A stretch of 64,000 nt of DNA from Pseudomonas inefficax (GCF_900277125.1 NZ_OPYN01000221.1:52529-116528), one strand, 5' to 3'. Counted from the first letter of the stretch, positions 1 through 13,498 are shown. Notes: a model not told the origin generated them from the sequence alone. Made by a program: numbers and translations.

Positions 1-1528
<1,528 letters not shown>

Positions 1529-1731
1529 GTCGTTCAATTCGCTACCCTCTGAGGCCGGCGCACGACGCAGCCGTTCCTCGCATGATATTCATCGCCCTAA
1601 CTTACTACATTACCTACGCAGCCGCAGGCACCGTCTGTAACCCTTTGTGAAAGGTAGACTACACGAAGTTCGGACGATCCTGACGCAGCGGCCGATTGGA
1701 AATAACTATCGTCCACCACGCTTCACGCCTT

Positions 1732-2358
1732 TCATGCCCCTTTGAAACCCCTGCCCAGCAGGTACTGCTCGCGGGAACGGTCACGCGACGACGATGGCTT
1801 GCGCATCTGTACCTTGTCGAACTTGCTGCGCACGTCCTTGAGGTACACGTCAAAACCTTCGCCCTGGAAAATCTTGATCAGGAAATCGCCGCCGGGCTTA
1901 AGCACGCGGGTTGCCAGATCGAGCGCCAGCTCGCAGAGGAACATGGCCCGCGGCATGTCCACCGCAGGCGTACCACTCATATTGGGGGCCATGTCGGAAA
2001 TCACAAGGTCTACGTGCGAATCGCCGACCGCCTCGAGAATGCGCTGCAGCACTTCATCATGGGTGAAATCGCCCTGGATGAACGTCACATCGGGGATCGA
2101 GTCCATCTCCAGGATGTCCGACGCGATCAGGCGGCCCTGGCCACCAATCAGACGACTGGTCACCTGCGACCAGCCCCCAGGAGCCGCGCCGAGGTCGATC
2201 ACGCTCATGCCTGGGCGGATCAGCCGGTCCTTTTCCTGGATCTCCAGCAATTTGTAGCTCGCACGCGAGCGGTAGCCATCCTTTTGCGCCTGTTTCACAA
2301 AAGGATCGTTGAAATGCTCTCGCAGCCAGTTTGCGCTGCTTTTGGAACGTTGTACCAC
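1732..2358 (-). CDS. rlmE: 23S rRNA 2'-O-methyltransferase RlmE (FtsJ/RrmJ)
   Basis: SAM-dependent heat-shock methyltransferase that modifies a uridine in the peptidyl-transferase region of 23S rRNA. The 208-residue protein has the usual family length. It shows the SAM-binding motif VIDLGAAPGGWSQ near residues 53-65, and the K-D-K-E catalytic set is visible as K41 (SYKLLE), D (SDMAPNMSG), K (LIKIFQGEG) and the downstream E. It lies just upstream of ftsH on the same strand and is divergent from yhbY, with about 100 bp between them. A conventional ATG start is used. Confidence 0.97.
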   Translation of the reverse strand: MVQRSKSSANWLREHFNDPFVKQAQKDGYRSRASYKLLEIQEKDRLIRPGMSVIDLGAAPGGWSQVTSRLIGGQGRLIASDILEMDSIPDVTFIQGDFTHDEVLQRILEAVGDSHVDLVISDMAPNMSGTPAVDMPRAMFLCELALDLATRVLKPGGDFLIKIFQGEGFDVYLKDVRSKFDKVQMRKPSSSRDRSREQYLLGRGFKGA

Positions 2359-2460
2359 GGGGCACCTCGATGATATGCGTCGTGATTGACTGGGCGGAGC
2401 CGGTGGCCCTCGGGTAAAATGCCGGTCAATTTTACAGAATCAGACGGAAAGGGTCAGATT

Positions 2461-2769
2461 ATGCCGCTCAATAACGAGCAGAAGAAGCAATACAAGTCCA
2501 TTGGTCATGACCTGAAGCCGGTCCTGATCGTTGCTGGCAACGGTTTGAATGAAGGCGTCATCGCCGAACTGGAGCGTGCTCTGGTCGACCATGAGCTGAT
2601 CAAGGTCGAAATTCGCTCGGAAGACCGCGAAGAGCGCGCCGAGACCATTGCCGAACTGTGCAAGGCCGGCCGTGCCGAGCTGGTGCAGACCATCGGCAAG
2701 AAAGCCCTGATCTACCGCAAGAACCCACAGCCGAACAAGCAGCTGTCCAACATCCACCGTTACAAGTAA
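2461..2769 (+). CDS. yhbY: YhbY-type CRM-domain RNA-binding protein
   Basis: Small CRM-domain protein of 102 residues associated with pre-50S ribosomal subunits and thought to help ribosome assembly. The single domain spans nearly the whole protein and includes the conserved loop GNGLNEGV near residues 29-36 and the C-terminal GKKALIYRK segment. The start MPLNNEQKKQYK matches the family; an in-frame ATG 75 bp further upstream is non-conserved. It is divergent from rlmE, as in many proteobacteria, which supports a shared ribosome-maturation role. Confidence 0.93.
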   Translation: MPLNNEQKKQYKSIGHDLKPVLIVAGNGLNEGVIAELERALVDHELIKVEIRSEDREERAETIAELCKAGRAELVQTIGKKALIYRKNPQPNKQLSNIHRYK

Positions 2770-2796
2770 CGGCCCGGGCTTTCAGCCTGATGCCGG

Positions 2797-2921
2797 CACT
2801 TGTGGGAGCGGCCTTGTGTCGCGATTGGGCCGCAAAGCGGCCCCGGATATCAGCATTTGGCAGATATTGCTGGGGCTGCTTTGCAGCCCTTTCGCGACAC
2901 AAGGCCGCTCCCACAAGGAAT
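2797..2921. repeat. long palindromic repeat, family B (REP-like)
   Basis: A roughly 120-bp imperfect palindrome. It begins with GTGGGAGCGGCCTTGTGTCG, ends with the inverse copy of the same sequence, and has inner GC-rich arms (GGGCCGCAAAGCGGCCC and GGGGCTGCTTTGCAGCCC). It fills the gap between the convergent ends of yhbY and the DUF4149-like gene. Related copies occur near 38.5, 42.8, 49.4, 57.2 and 59.6 kb. It may act as a bidirectional 3' end or mRNA stabiliser (inference). Confidence 0.8.
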
Positions 2922-2934
2922 GCGGCCGCCTGGG

Positions 2935-3375
2935 CTAGCGACGGGCCCTGACCGGAACCGGCTGGGCCACCAGCACGATGCCGGAAAAGCCCAGTACCAG
3001 AAAGCAGAACATCTGCCAGCGCTCGCCCACGGAAATACCGTAGCGCAAGGTGTAATACCCCACGCAGGCGCCAAGGCCGAGCAATAGCATCTGCCCCCGG
3101 AACTGCCGCCACCAGGCCGGCAGGCCGTCCACTTTGGCCAGCACGACCAACTGGATAAGCAAGCCAAGCATCGCCACACCGATCAACCAGCGGTCGATCT
3201 GCCCGGCGATGTCCTGTACCAGAAGCGGTGCCAGGCCACTGACCTTGAGCGCAGGCACCAGCCCCACGTGGAACACCCACAGGCCACCGACCCAGAAAAC
3301 CTGGGCCAGCTGCCAGAGGATCCCCTCGAGGGATGGCGCCCGCAGGCGCCGGTCAGATGTGTTTGACTTCGACAA
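2935..3375 (-). CDS. DUF4149-like inner membrane protein
   Basis: Protein of 146 residues with four predicted membrane helices (about residues 23-42, 63-82, 95-113 and 118-138) and a basic tail. It resembles the DUF4149 proteins found next to greA in pseudomonads (family recalled from sequence style, not searched). Its start overlaps the last 23 bp of greA, so it is probably translated from the carA-carB-greA transcript. Function is unknown. The tryptophan-rich first helix (ILWQLAQVFWVGGLW) is typical of the group. Confidence 0.75.
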   Translation of the reverse strand: MSKSNTSDRRLRAPSLEGILWQLAQVFWVGGLWVFHVGLVPALKVSGLAPLLVQDIAGQIDRWLIGVAMLGLLIQLVVLAKVDGLPAWWRQFRGQMLLLGLGACVGYYTLRYGISVGERWQMFCFLVLGFSGIVLVAQPVPVRARR

Positions 3376-3831
3376 TCTCGTACTCGACCGTACCGTTTGG
3401 CGTCTTCACGACAACGGTATCCCCTTCTTCCTTGCCAATGATGGCACGGGCGATCGGCGCGCTGCTCGACAGCTTGCCTTTCTTCACATCGGCTTCATCT
3501 TCGCCAACGATCTGATAGGTCACTTCATCATCGGTTTCGGTGTTCGCCAGCACCACGGTAGTGCCAAAAATCACCTTGCCGGTGTGAGCGATGGTGGTCA
3601 CGTCGATCACCACCGAGTTCTGCAGGCGACCTTCGATATCGCGGATACGCGCCTCGACCATGCCCTGCTCTTCACGAGCAGCGTGGTATTCGGCGTTTTC
3701 CTTCAGGTCACCCAGTTCGCGCGCTTCGCCAATAGCCTGGCTCAGGCGCGGACGCTCGGTCTTGCTCAGGAACAGCAGCTCCTCTTCCAGGGCGCGAGCG
3801 CCCTGGACGGTCATCGGGTACTTGGTAATGC

Positions 3832-3835
<4 letters not shown>
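3353..3835 (-). CDS. greA: transcription elongation factor GreA
   Basis: Secondary-channel factor that makes stalled RNA polymerase cleave backtracked RNA. The protein is 160 residues, close to the family norm of about 158. The N-terminal coiled coil (residues 5-75) contains the tip acidic segment ELGDLKENAEYHAAREEQ, and the C-terminal FKBP-like domain follows. Its start overlaps the carB stop by 4 bp (ATGA arrangement), so translation is likely coupled to carB. Confidence 0.97.
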
Positions 3836-7053
<3,218 letters not shown>

Positions 7054-7158
7054 GGTTGTCACTCAAATCCGGGGTCAGTCGGCAAGCCGCTTTGAACAAT
7101 CTGGGTCAGGCGCTTCCGGGCGCGGCGCAAGCCGGCCCGGGGCCTTGAAGCAGGATGC

Positions 7159-8295
7159 TCAGCGGCGCTTGGCCATGGCATCGGTGAAACGATCGAACAG
7201 TGGCGCGACGTCAGTCGGGCCTGGGCTCGCTTCAGGGTGGCCCTGGAAGCTGAACGCGCTCTTGTCGGTACGCTCGATACCCTGCAGGGTGCCGTCGAAC
7301 AGCGACTTGTGGATGGCGCGGACGTTGCCCGGCAGGGTGGCCTCGTCAACGGCAAAGCCGTGGTTCTGGCTGGTGATCATGACCACGCCGGTGTCCAGGT
7401 CCTGGACCGGGTGGTTGGCACCGTGGTGGCCGTGGCCCATTTTCACGGTCTTGGCGCCGGAAGCCAGGGCCAGCAGCTGGTGGCCGAGGCAGATGCCGAA
7501 TACCGGGATCTCGGTCTCGAGGATTTCCTTGATCGCCTGGATGGCGTAGTCGCACGGCTCGGGGTCACCAGGGCCGTTGGACAGGAACACGCCGTCCGGG
7601 TTGAGTGCCAGTACTTCGCTGGCCGGGGTCTGGGCTGGTACAACGGTCACGCGGCAGCCACGGGCAACCAGCATGCGCAGGATGTTCAGCTTGACACCGT
7701 AGTCGAAGGCGACCACGTGGTAAGGCAGGTCAGCGGCTTCGATGGTCGGGTGGCTGTCGGTCTTCAGCTCCCACACACTGGAGCGCCACTCGTAGCGTTC
7801 CTTGGTGGAAACGACCTTGGCCAGGTCCATGCCCTTCAGGCCCGGGAAGGCGCGAGCAGCGGCGATGGCAGCTTCTTCGCTGATGTTGTCACCGGCGAGG
7901 ATGCAACCGTTCTGAGCGCCCTTTTCACGCAGGATTCGGGTCAGGCGACGGGTGTCGATGCCGGCGATGGCGACGACGTTGTTGGCCTTGAGGTACTCAG
8001 GCAGCGACTGGGTGTTACGCCAGTTGCTGGCCAGCAGCGGCAGGTCACGGATGACCAGGCCAGCGGACCAGACACGGTTCGACTCGGCATCTTCCGGAGT
8101 GGTACCGGTGTTGCCGATGTGCGGGTAGGTCAGGGTAACGATTTGCTGCGCGTAGGAAGGGTCTGTAAGGATTTCCTGGTAGCCGGTCATAGCGGTGTTG
8201 AATACCACCTCACCAACGGTCTGACCGTCGGCACCGATAGCTTCACCGCGGAAAATACTGCCGTCGGCAAGGGCGAGTATGGCTGGCTTTGTCAA
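7159..8295 (-). CDS. carA: carbamoyl-phosphate synthase small (glutaminase) subunit
   Basis: Class I glutamine amidotransferase subunit that feeds ammonia to CarB. I chose the TTG at 8293-8295 because GGGAGG sits five bases before it and because it gives the conserved N-terminus (M)TKPAILALADGSIF, for 378 residues. An ATG at 8319 would add eight unconserved residues. The glutaminase nucleophile lies in FGICLGHQLLALA, and the partner His/Glu lie in FQGHPEASPG near the end. Its leader contains a hairpin plus T-run, which may control it. Confidence 0.96.
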   Translation of the reverse strand: MTKPAILALADGSIFRGEAIGADGQTVGEVVFNTAMTGYQEILTDPSYAQQIVTLTYPHIGNTGTTPEDAESNRVWSAGLVIRDLPLLASNWRNTQSLPEYLKANNVVAIAGIDTRRLTRILREKGAQNGCILAGDNISEEAAIAAARAFPGLKGMDLAKVVSTKERYEWRSSVWELKTDSHPTIEAADLPYHVVAFDYGVKLNILRMLVARGCRVTVVPAQTPASEVLALNPDGVFLSNGPGDPEPCDYAIQAIKEILETEIPVFGICLGHQLLALASGAKTVKMGHGHHGANHPVQDLDTGVVMITSQNHGFAVDEATLPGNVRAIHKSLFDGTLQGIERTDKSAFSFQGHPEASPGPTDVAPLFDRFTDAMAKRR

Positions 8296-8339
8296 GAAGA
8301 CCTCCCGTAAATCAAGCATGAAAGGGCGATCGCAGGTTG

Positions 8340-8380
8340 CAAAAAAGCGGAGTGACGTATGGACACGTCACCCCGCTTTC
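8340..8380 (-). terminator. hairpin with T-run in the carA leader (possible attenuator)
   Basis: On the minus strand the stem AAAGCGGGGTGACGT pairs with ACGTCACTCCGCTTT around a short loop and runs into TTTTTT. This is a convincing intrinsic terminator shape. It lies 45 bp before the carA start and, by its position, downstream of a plausible carA promoter. It could simply end dapB transcripts, or it could attenuate carAB. Confidence 0.8.
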
Positions 8381-8431
8381 ATGTGCTGAATTCAATTCGC
8401 TGCGCGCTTTTAGTGGACACACTAAAGCTGT

Positions 8432-8460
8432 AGCTTACAGAAAAGTGCGTTTTCGGTCTA
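8432..8460 (-). promoter_or_regulatory. candidate carA promoter
   Basis: On the minus strand TAGACC and TAAGCT are separated by 17 bp, about 50 bp before the leader hairpin. The -35 matches the sigma-70 consensus at four of six positions and the -10 at three of six. A short inverted repeat CTTTAGTG-tgtc-CACTAAAAG (8408-8428) follows at once. This is a weak prediction based only on spacing and position. Confidence 0.35.
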
Positions 8461-8509
8461 CCGTAGATGTGTCTCTAAAACACATGAATGCGACAGGCTG
8501 ACATTGGCG

Positions 8510-8607
8510 GCGGCCTCTTCGCGGGTAAACCCGCTCCCACAGGGACCGCGCAAAGCCTGAGCCCTGCATAATTCCTGTGGGAGCGGGTTCACCCGCGAAG
8601 AAGCCAG
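8510..8607. repeat. inverted pair of P. putida REP elements
   Basis: Two about 34-bp REP copies face each other: CGGCCTCTTCGCGGGTAAAC... on one side and its inverse, CCTGTGGGAGCGGGTTCACC..., on the other, with about 30 bp between them. The pair sits behind dapB and before the carA promoter region. Confidence 0.9.
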
Positions 8608-8622
8608 CACCGCTCCAACGGA

Positions 8623-9429
8623 TCAGCGCAGTTCGAGCACATCCTGCATGTCATACAACCCAGGCTCGCGCCCGTCCAGCCACAGCGCCGCACGCACGGC
8701 GCCCTTGGCGAAGGTCATGCGGCTGGAAGCCTTGTGGGTAATCTCGACGCGCTCGCCTTCGGCGGCGAACAGCACGGTATGGTCACCCACCACATCACCG
8801 GCACGCACGGTGGCGAAGCCAATGGTCTGGCGTTCACGCGCACCGGTCTGCCCTTCACGGCCGTACACGGCCACTTCCTGCAGGTTACGGCCCAGCGCCT
8901 GGGCAACCACTTCACCCATGCGCAGCGCGGTGCCCGACGGCGCATCGACCTTGTGCCGGTGGTGCGCTTCGAGGATTTCGATATCCACATCGTCACCCAG
9001 CACGCGCGCCGCGGTATCCAGCAGCTTCAGGCACAGGTTGACGCCGACGCTGAAGTTGGCAGCGAAGACGATCGGGATTTCCTTGCCGGCTTCGGCCAGT
9101 TGCTGCTTCTCTTCCGGAGTGAAGCCGGTTGTGCCGATGACCATGGCCTTGCCCGCCTTGCGGCAGAATGCCAGGTTCTTCAGGGTCACCGAAGGGTGGG
9201 TGAAGTCGATCAGCACGTCGAACTCGTCGACCACCTTGGCCAGGTCGTCGGAAATCGGCACACCAATACGGCCCAGGGCTGCCAGCTCACCGGCATCAGC
9301 CCCCACCAGCGTGCTGTCCGGGCGGTCGATCGCTGCCGTCAGGCCTGCCTGAGGTGCCTGTTGCTGCACGGCTTCGACGAGGGTCTTGCCCATTCGCCCT
9401 GCCGCGCCCATCACTGCAATACGTCGCAT
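8623..9429 (-). CDS. dapB: 4-hydroxy-tetrahydrodipicolinate reductase
   Basis: NAD(P)H-dependent step of lysine and diaminopimelate synthesis. The protein has 268 residues. The N-terminal Rossmann motif VMGAAGRMGK lies at residues 5-14, the substrate loop EAHHRHKVDAPSGTA carries the catalytic His and Lys near residues 155-170, and the family-typical GTTGF motif is also present. I prefer the second ATG (9427-9429) because AAGGAA has proper spacing to it; the ATG six bases upstream almost touches that site. It follows dnaJ by 13 bp, so it likely shares that transcript. Confidence 0.96.
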   Translation of the reverse strand: MRRIAVMGAAGRMGKTLVEAVQQQAPQAGLTAAIDRPDSTLVGADAGELAALGRIGVPISDDLAKVVDEFDVLIDFTHPSVTLKNLAFCRKAGKAMVIGTTGFTPEEKQQLAEAGKEIPIVFAANFSVGVNLCLKLLDTAARVLGDDVDIEILEAHHRHKVDAPSGTALRMGEVVAQALGRNLQEVAVYGREGQTGARERQTIGFATVRAGDVVGDHTVLFAAEGERVEITHKASSRMTFAKGAVRAALWLDGREPGLYDMQDVLELR

Positions 9430-9442
9430 AGCCATTTCCTTG

Positions 9443-10567
9443 TCAGAGATCGCCGAAGAAGCGCTTCACGCCATCGAACCAGCCACTGGCCTTGGGCGAG
9501 TGGGAGCTATCGCCTTCCAGCGAATCACGCAGCTCTTCGAGCAACTCGCGCTGACGACGGCTGAGATTGACCGGAGTTTCCACCGCCACACGGCACAGCA
9601 GGTCACCCGCACCACCACCGCGCACCGGGGCAACACCCTTGCCGCGCAGGCGGAACTGCTTGCCGGTCTGGGTGCCTTCCGGGATCTTCAGCTTCACCCG
9701 ACCATCGAGGGTCGGCACTTCCAGCTCGCCACCCAGGGCGGCGTCGGTGTAGCTGATCGGTACTTCGCAGTACAGGTGCTTGCCATCACGCTGGAAGATC
9801 TCGTGCTCGCGCACGTTGATCACCACATACAGGTCGCCAGTCGGGCCACCATGGGTCCCCGCCTCGCCCTCGCCCGACAGGCGAATGCGGTCGCCGGTAT
9901 CGACACCCGCCGGCACCTTGACCGACAGCGTCTTGTACTCCTCGACACGGCCTTCGCCGTGGCACGAGGTGCAGGGGTCGGTAATGATCTTGCCCTGGCC
10001 GTGGCAGCGCGGGCAGGTTTGCTGTACCGAGAAGAAGCCCTGCTGCATGCGCACCTGGCCGATACCACCGCAAGTCGGGCAGGTGGACGGGGTCGAGCCC
10101 TTCTTGGCACCTGAGCCGTCGCATGGCTGGCAGTTGACCAGCGTTGGCACGCGAATGCTGACCGTGGTGCCGCGCACCGCCTCTTCCAGGTTCAGCTCGA
10201 GGGTGTAGCGCAGGTCGCTGCCGCGTTGGGCACCGCCACGGCCGCCACCGCGACCGCCACCGAAGAAGTCGCTGAACACATCGCCGAAGATGTCGGAGAA
10301 GTTGGCACCGCCGAAACCGGCACCACCGCCACCCATGCTCGGGTCCACGCCGGCATGACCGTACTGGTCGAACGCAGCACGCTTGCTGGCATCGGACAGC
10401 ACTTCGTAGGCCTCGTTGGCCTCCTTGAACTTGTCTTCCGACTCTTTGTCGCCCGGGTTGCGGTCCGGGTGGTACTTCATCGCCAGGCGGCGGTAAGCCT
10501 TCTTGAGGTCAGCTTCGCTGGCGCCGCGCTCGACACCCAGAACCTCATAATAATCACGCTTGGACAT
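9443..10567 (-). CDS. dnaJ: co-chaperone DnaJ (Hsp40)
   Basis: Type I J-protein of 374 residues that delivers unfolded clients to DnaK and stimulates its ATPase. In order: J domain (residues 1-70, with KYHPDRN at residues 31-37), Gly/Phe-rich linker (GGGGAGFGGANF), zinc-finger region with four CxxCxGxG-type repeats (about 145-215), then the two beta-sandwich client-binding domains. It lies 196 bp downstream of dnaK on the same strand and just before dapB. Confidence 0.98.
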   Translation of the reverse strand: MSKRDYYEVLGVERGASEADLKKAYRRLAMKYHPDRNPGDKESEDKFKEANEAYEVLSDASKRAAFDQYGHAGVDPSMGGGGAGFGGANFSDIFGDVFSDFFGGGRGGGRGGAQRGSDLRYTLELNLEEAVRGTTVSIRVPTLVNCQPCDGSGAKKGSTPSTCPTCGGIGQVRMQQGFFSVQQTCPRCHGQGKIITDPCTSCHGEGRVEEYKTLSVKVPAGVDTGDRIRLSGEGEAGTHGGPTGDLYVVINVREHEIFQRDGKHLYCEVPISYTDAALGGELEVPTLDGRVKLKIPEGTQTGKQFRLRGKGVAPVRGGGAGDLLCRVAVETPVNLSRRQRELLEELRDSLEGDSSHSPKASGWFDGVKRFFGDL

Positions 10568-10683
10568 AGGTCATTTGCACCTTGTTGGGCGTCTGGCATC
10601 TGCGCCGCGCCATCAGCACCTGCCTTTTGCCCACAGGGCGACTGACAGATGCTGTAAAAATTCTCGAATTCCAGATACGCCAA

Positions 10684-10703
10684 CGCGGGAGCAAGCCCCC
10701 GCG
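10684..10703. repeat. short stem-loop in the dnaK-dnaJ gap
   Basis: CGCGGG and CCCGCG flank an 8-bp loop between dnaK and dnaJ. There is no T-run, so it is not a standard terminator. It could lower read-through or protect the upstream mRNA end (inference). Confidence 0.45.
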
Positions 10704-10763
10704 CGGTGACATCCTACCAGCTCACCGCCAAACGACGGTGAACTGGCCGACAACATGCAGGGA

Positions 10764-12689
10764 TTACTGCTTGTTGTTGTCTTTCACTTCTTCGAACTCG
10801 GCGTCAACCACGTCATCGTGCTTGGCTTCCGGCTCGGCCTGCTGCGCGCCACCCTGAGGCTGTTCGGCCGACTGCTCGGCGTACATCTTCTGGGCAACCG
10901 GTGCCGAGACCTTGGACAGCTCTTCGACCTTGGCATCGATGGCAGCCTTGTCGTCGCCTTTGACAGCGGCTTCCAGGGCAACAACGGCAGCCTCGATGGC
11001 AGTTTTCTCTTCAGCGGTAACCTTGTCACCAGCGTCAGCGACCATCTTGCGGGTCGAGTGAACCAGCGCATCACCCTGGTTACGGGCAGCGGCCAGTTCT
11101 TCGAACTTGCGGTCTTCCTCGGCGTTGGCCTCGGCGTCACGCACCATGCGCTCGATCTCTTCGTCCGACAGGCCGGAGTTGGCCTTGATCACGATCGACT
11201 GCGACTTGCCGGTGGCCTTGTCCTTGGCGCTGACATGCAGGATGCCGTTGGCGTCGATGTCGAAGGTTACTTCGATCTGCGGCACGCCACGTGGAGCCGG
11301 CGGAATGTCAGCCAGGTCGAACTTGCCCAGCGACTTGTTCTGGGCAGCCTGCTTGCGCTCACCCTGCAGCACGTGAATGGTCACGGCACCCTGGTTGTCG
11401 TCGGCAGTCGAGAACACCTGCGACTTCTTGGTCGGGATGGTGGTGTTCTTCTCGATCAGCGAAGTCATCACGCCACCCATGGTTTCGATACCCAGGGTCA
11501 GCGGGCTGACGTCCAGCAGCAGTACGTCTTTCACGTCACCAGCCAGTACCGCACCCTGGATGGCAGCACCCATGGCCACGGCTTCGTCCGGGTTGACGTC
11601 CTTGCGCGCTTCTTTACCGAAGAAATCGGCAACGGCTTTCTGCACCAGCGGCATACGGGTCTGGCCACCGACCAGGATCACGTCGTCGATCTTGCTGGCA
11701 TCGATGCCGGCGTCCTTCAGAGCGATGCGGCAAGGCTCGATGGTACGGGCAACCAGGTCTTCGACCAGCGACTCCAGCTTGGCGCGGGAAATCTTCACGT
11801 TCAGGTGCTTCGGACCGGTAGCGTCTGCAGTGATGTACGGCAGGTTCACGTCGGTCGACTGAGCGGAGGACAGTTCGATCTTGGCCTTTTCAGCGGCTTC
11901 TTTCAGACGCTGCAGTGCCAGCGGATCGTTCTTCAGGTCCATGCCGGACTCTTTCTTGAACTCGTCGACGAGGTAGTCGATCAGGCGCATGTCGAAGTCT
12001 TCGCCACCCAGGAAGGTGTCGCCGTTGGTAGCCAGTACTTCGAACTGGTGCTCACCGTCGACTTCGGCGATTTCGATGACCGAAACGTCGAAGGTACCGC
12101 CACCCAGGTCATAAACGATGACAGTGTGGTCGCCCTTGGCCTTGTCCATGCCGTAAGCCAGTGCAGCGGCAGTCGGCTCGTTGATGATGCGCTTTACGTC
12201 CAGGCCAGCGATGCGACCGGCATCCTTGGTGGCCTGACGCTGGCTGTCGTTGAAGTAGGCCGGAACGGTGATGACCGCTTCGGTAACTGGCTCGCCGAGG
12301 TAGTCTTCGGCGGTTTTCTTCATTTTCTTCAGCACTTCGGCGCTGATCTGCGGCGGCGCCATGTCCTTGCCGCTGGCCTGTACCCAGGCGTCGCCGTTCC
12401 CGGCCTTGACGATCTTGTATGGCACCAGCTTGATGTCTTTCTGCACGACGTCTTCTTCGAAGCGGCGGCCGATCAGGCGCTTCACTGCGAACAGGGTGTT
12501 GTGCGGGTTGGTGACAGCCTGGCGCTTGGCCGACTGACCGACCAGGATTTCGCCGTCGTTGGCGTAGGCCACGATCGAAGGGGTAGTACGCGCGCCTTCG
12601 GCGTTTTCGATGACCTTGACGTTACCGTTTTCCAGAACGGAGACGCACGAGTTGGTGGTCCCCAGGTCGATACCGATGATTTTGCCCAT
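10764..12689 (-). CDS. dnaK: molecular chaperone DnaK (Hsp70)
   Basis: ATP-driven chaperone of 641 residues. The nucleotide-binding domain starts GKIIGIDLGTTNSCV and includes IVYDLGGGTFDVS (near residue 195) and VGGQTRMP. The inter-domain linker VLLLDVSPLTLGIE lies near residue 390, followed by the substrate-binding domain, a helical lid, and a low-complexity tail that ends with the conserved acidic EFEEV segment. It lies downstream of grpE in the usual grpE-dnaK-dnaJ order, with its own sigma-32 promoter overlapping the end of grpE. Confidence 0.99.
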   Translation of the reverse strand: MGKIIGIDLGTTNSCVSVLENGNVKVIENAEGARTTPSIVAYANDGEILVGQSAKRQAVTNPHNTLFAVKRLIGRRFEEDVVQKDIKLVPYKIVKAGNGDAWVQASGKDMAPPQISAEVLKKMKKTAEDYLGEPVTEAVITVPAYFNDSQRQATKDAGRIAGLDVKRIINEPTAAALAYGMDKAKGDHTVIVYDLGGGTFDVSVIEIAEVDGEHQFEVLATNGDTFLGGEDFDMRLIDYLVDEFKKESGMDLKNDPLALQRLKEAAEKAKIELSSAQSTDVNLPYITADATGPKHLNVKISRAKLESLVEDLVARTIEPCRIALKDAGIDASKIDDVILVGGQTRMPLVQKAVADFFGKEARKDVNPDEAVAMGAAIQGAVLAGDVKDVLLLDVSPLTLGIETMGGVMTSLIEKNTTIPTKKSQVFSTADDNQGAVTIHVLQGERKQAAQNKSLGKFDLADIPPAPRGVPQIEVTFDIDANGILHVSAKDKATGKSQSIVIKANSGLSDEEIERMVRDAEANAEEDRKFEELAAARNQGDALVHSTRKMVADAGDKVTAEEKTAIEAAVVALEAAVKGDDKAAIDAKVEELSKVSAPVAQKMYAEQSAEQPQGGAQQAEPEAKHDDVVDAEFEEVKDNNKQ

Positions 12690-12766
12690 GTTAACTCTCC
12701 CGAAACTTGAATTTGGTAGCAGCGACTACTTTGGCCAACTGCGGTAATACTTGAACGCTTGACACC

Positions 12767-12795
12767 TAGATGGGGATGCCCCGGAGGATTTCAAG
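12767..12795 (-). promoter_or_regulatory. sigma-32 promoter of dnaK
   Basis: On the minus strand CTTGAAA (12789-12795) and CCCCATCTA (12767-12775) are separated by 13 bp, an excellent match to the heat-shock consensus. The -35 element overlaps the grpE stop codon, so dnaK can be transcribed independently of grpE. Confidence 0.85.
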
Positions 12796-13348
12796 CCTTC
12801 TCATTGATCGAGGGTTGTGGCGCGCTCGGCGCCTTGCTGACCACCACCATGGCGGGGCGCAGCAGGCGGCCATTGAGCAGGTAGCCCTTCTGGAACACGT
12901 TCAGTACGCTGTTCGGCTCTACTTCGGCGTTTTCCTGCATGGCCATGGCCTGATGGTGCTCAGGGTTGAACGGCTGGCCATGCGGGTCGACCGCTTCGAG
13001 GTTGTAGCGCTTGAGGGTGTCCTGGAACATCTTCAGGGTCAGCTCGACACCTTCGCGGATCTGCTTGACGTGCTCGTCTTCGGCACTCGAATGGGCCAGG
13101 GCCAGTTCCAGGCTGTCGATCACCGGCAGCAGGTCGCTGGAGAACTTCTCCAGGGCGAACTTGTGGGCTTTCTCGACATCCTGCTCGGCGCGACGGCGCA
13201 CGTTCTGCAAGTCGGCAACGGCGCGCAGCGACTGGTCCTTGGCGGCGGCCAGCTGTTCCTCGAGTTCCAGAACACGGGCGTCAGCAGTGGTTTCTGCACC
13301 GGTTTCTTCAACGTTAAGGTCTTTTTCGTTCAGCTGCTCGTCAGCCAT
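12791..13348 (-). CDS. grpE: nucleotide exchange factor GrpE
   Basis: Releases ADP from DnaK. The protein has 185 residues: an acidic N-terminal stretch, a long dimer-forming coiled coil with ADLQNVRRRAEQDVEKAHKFA, and a C-terminal beta domain containing PNSVLNVFQKGYLLNGRLLR. I use the ATG at 13346-13348 (MADEQLNEKD), which has AGGAG seven bases upstream, rather than an ATG six codons further up. First gene of the grpE-dnaK-dnaJ group and divergent from recN. Confidence 0.96.
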   Translation of the reverse strand: MADEQLNEKDLNVEETGAETTADARVLELEEQLAAAKDQSLRAVADLQNVRRRAEQDVEKAHKFALEKFSSDLLPVIDSLELALAHSSAEDEHVKQIREGVELTLKMFQDTLKRYNLEAVDPHGQPFNPEHHQAMAMQENAEVEPNSVLNVFQKGYLLNGRLLRPAMVVVSKAPSAPQPSINEKA

Positions 13349-13405
13349 GGGGTCTCTCCTGCGCAATTTTCTGGACTGCGAGCCAGGCTCGCCTTGGATG
13401 TCGGC

Positions 13406-13434
13406 TATATGGGGCCGGAAAAACCAGCTTCAAG
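13406..13434 (-). promoter_or_regulatory. sigma-32 promoter of grpE
   Basis: On the minus strand CTTGAAG (13428-13434) and CCCCATATA (13406-13414) have a 13-bp spacer, nearly the ideal heat-shock promoter. It lies about 60 bp before grpE in the gap shared with recN. Confidence 0.85.
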
Positions 13435-13498
13435 GGGCAAGGTGCTTTCCGCACCGAACAGAATCTGCCGAGGGGCATTGGCAGGCCTGAAAAAAGTA

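Noticed and set aside
7054..7158. Possible extra small gene between carA and carB
   Set aside because: An extra gene there has been reported in P. aeruginosa (recalled), but here the gap is about 105 bp and has no supported frame.
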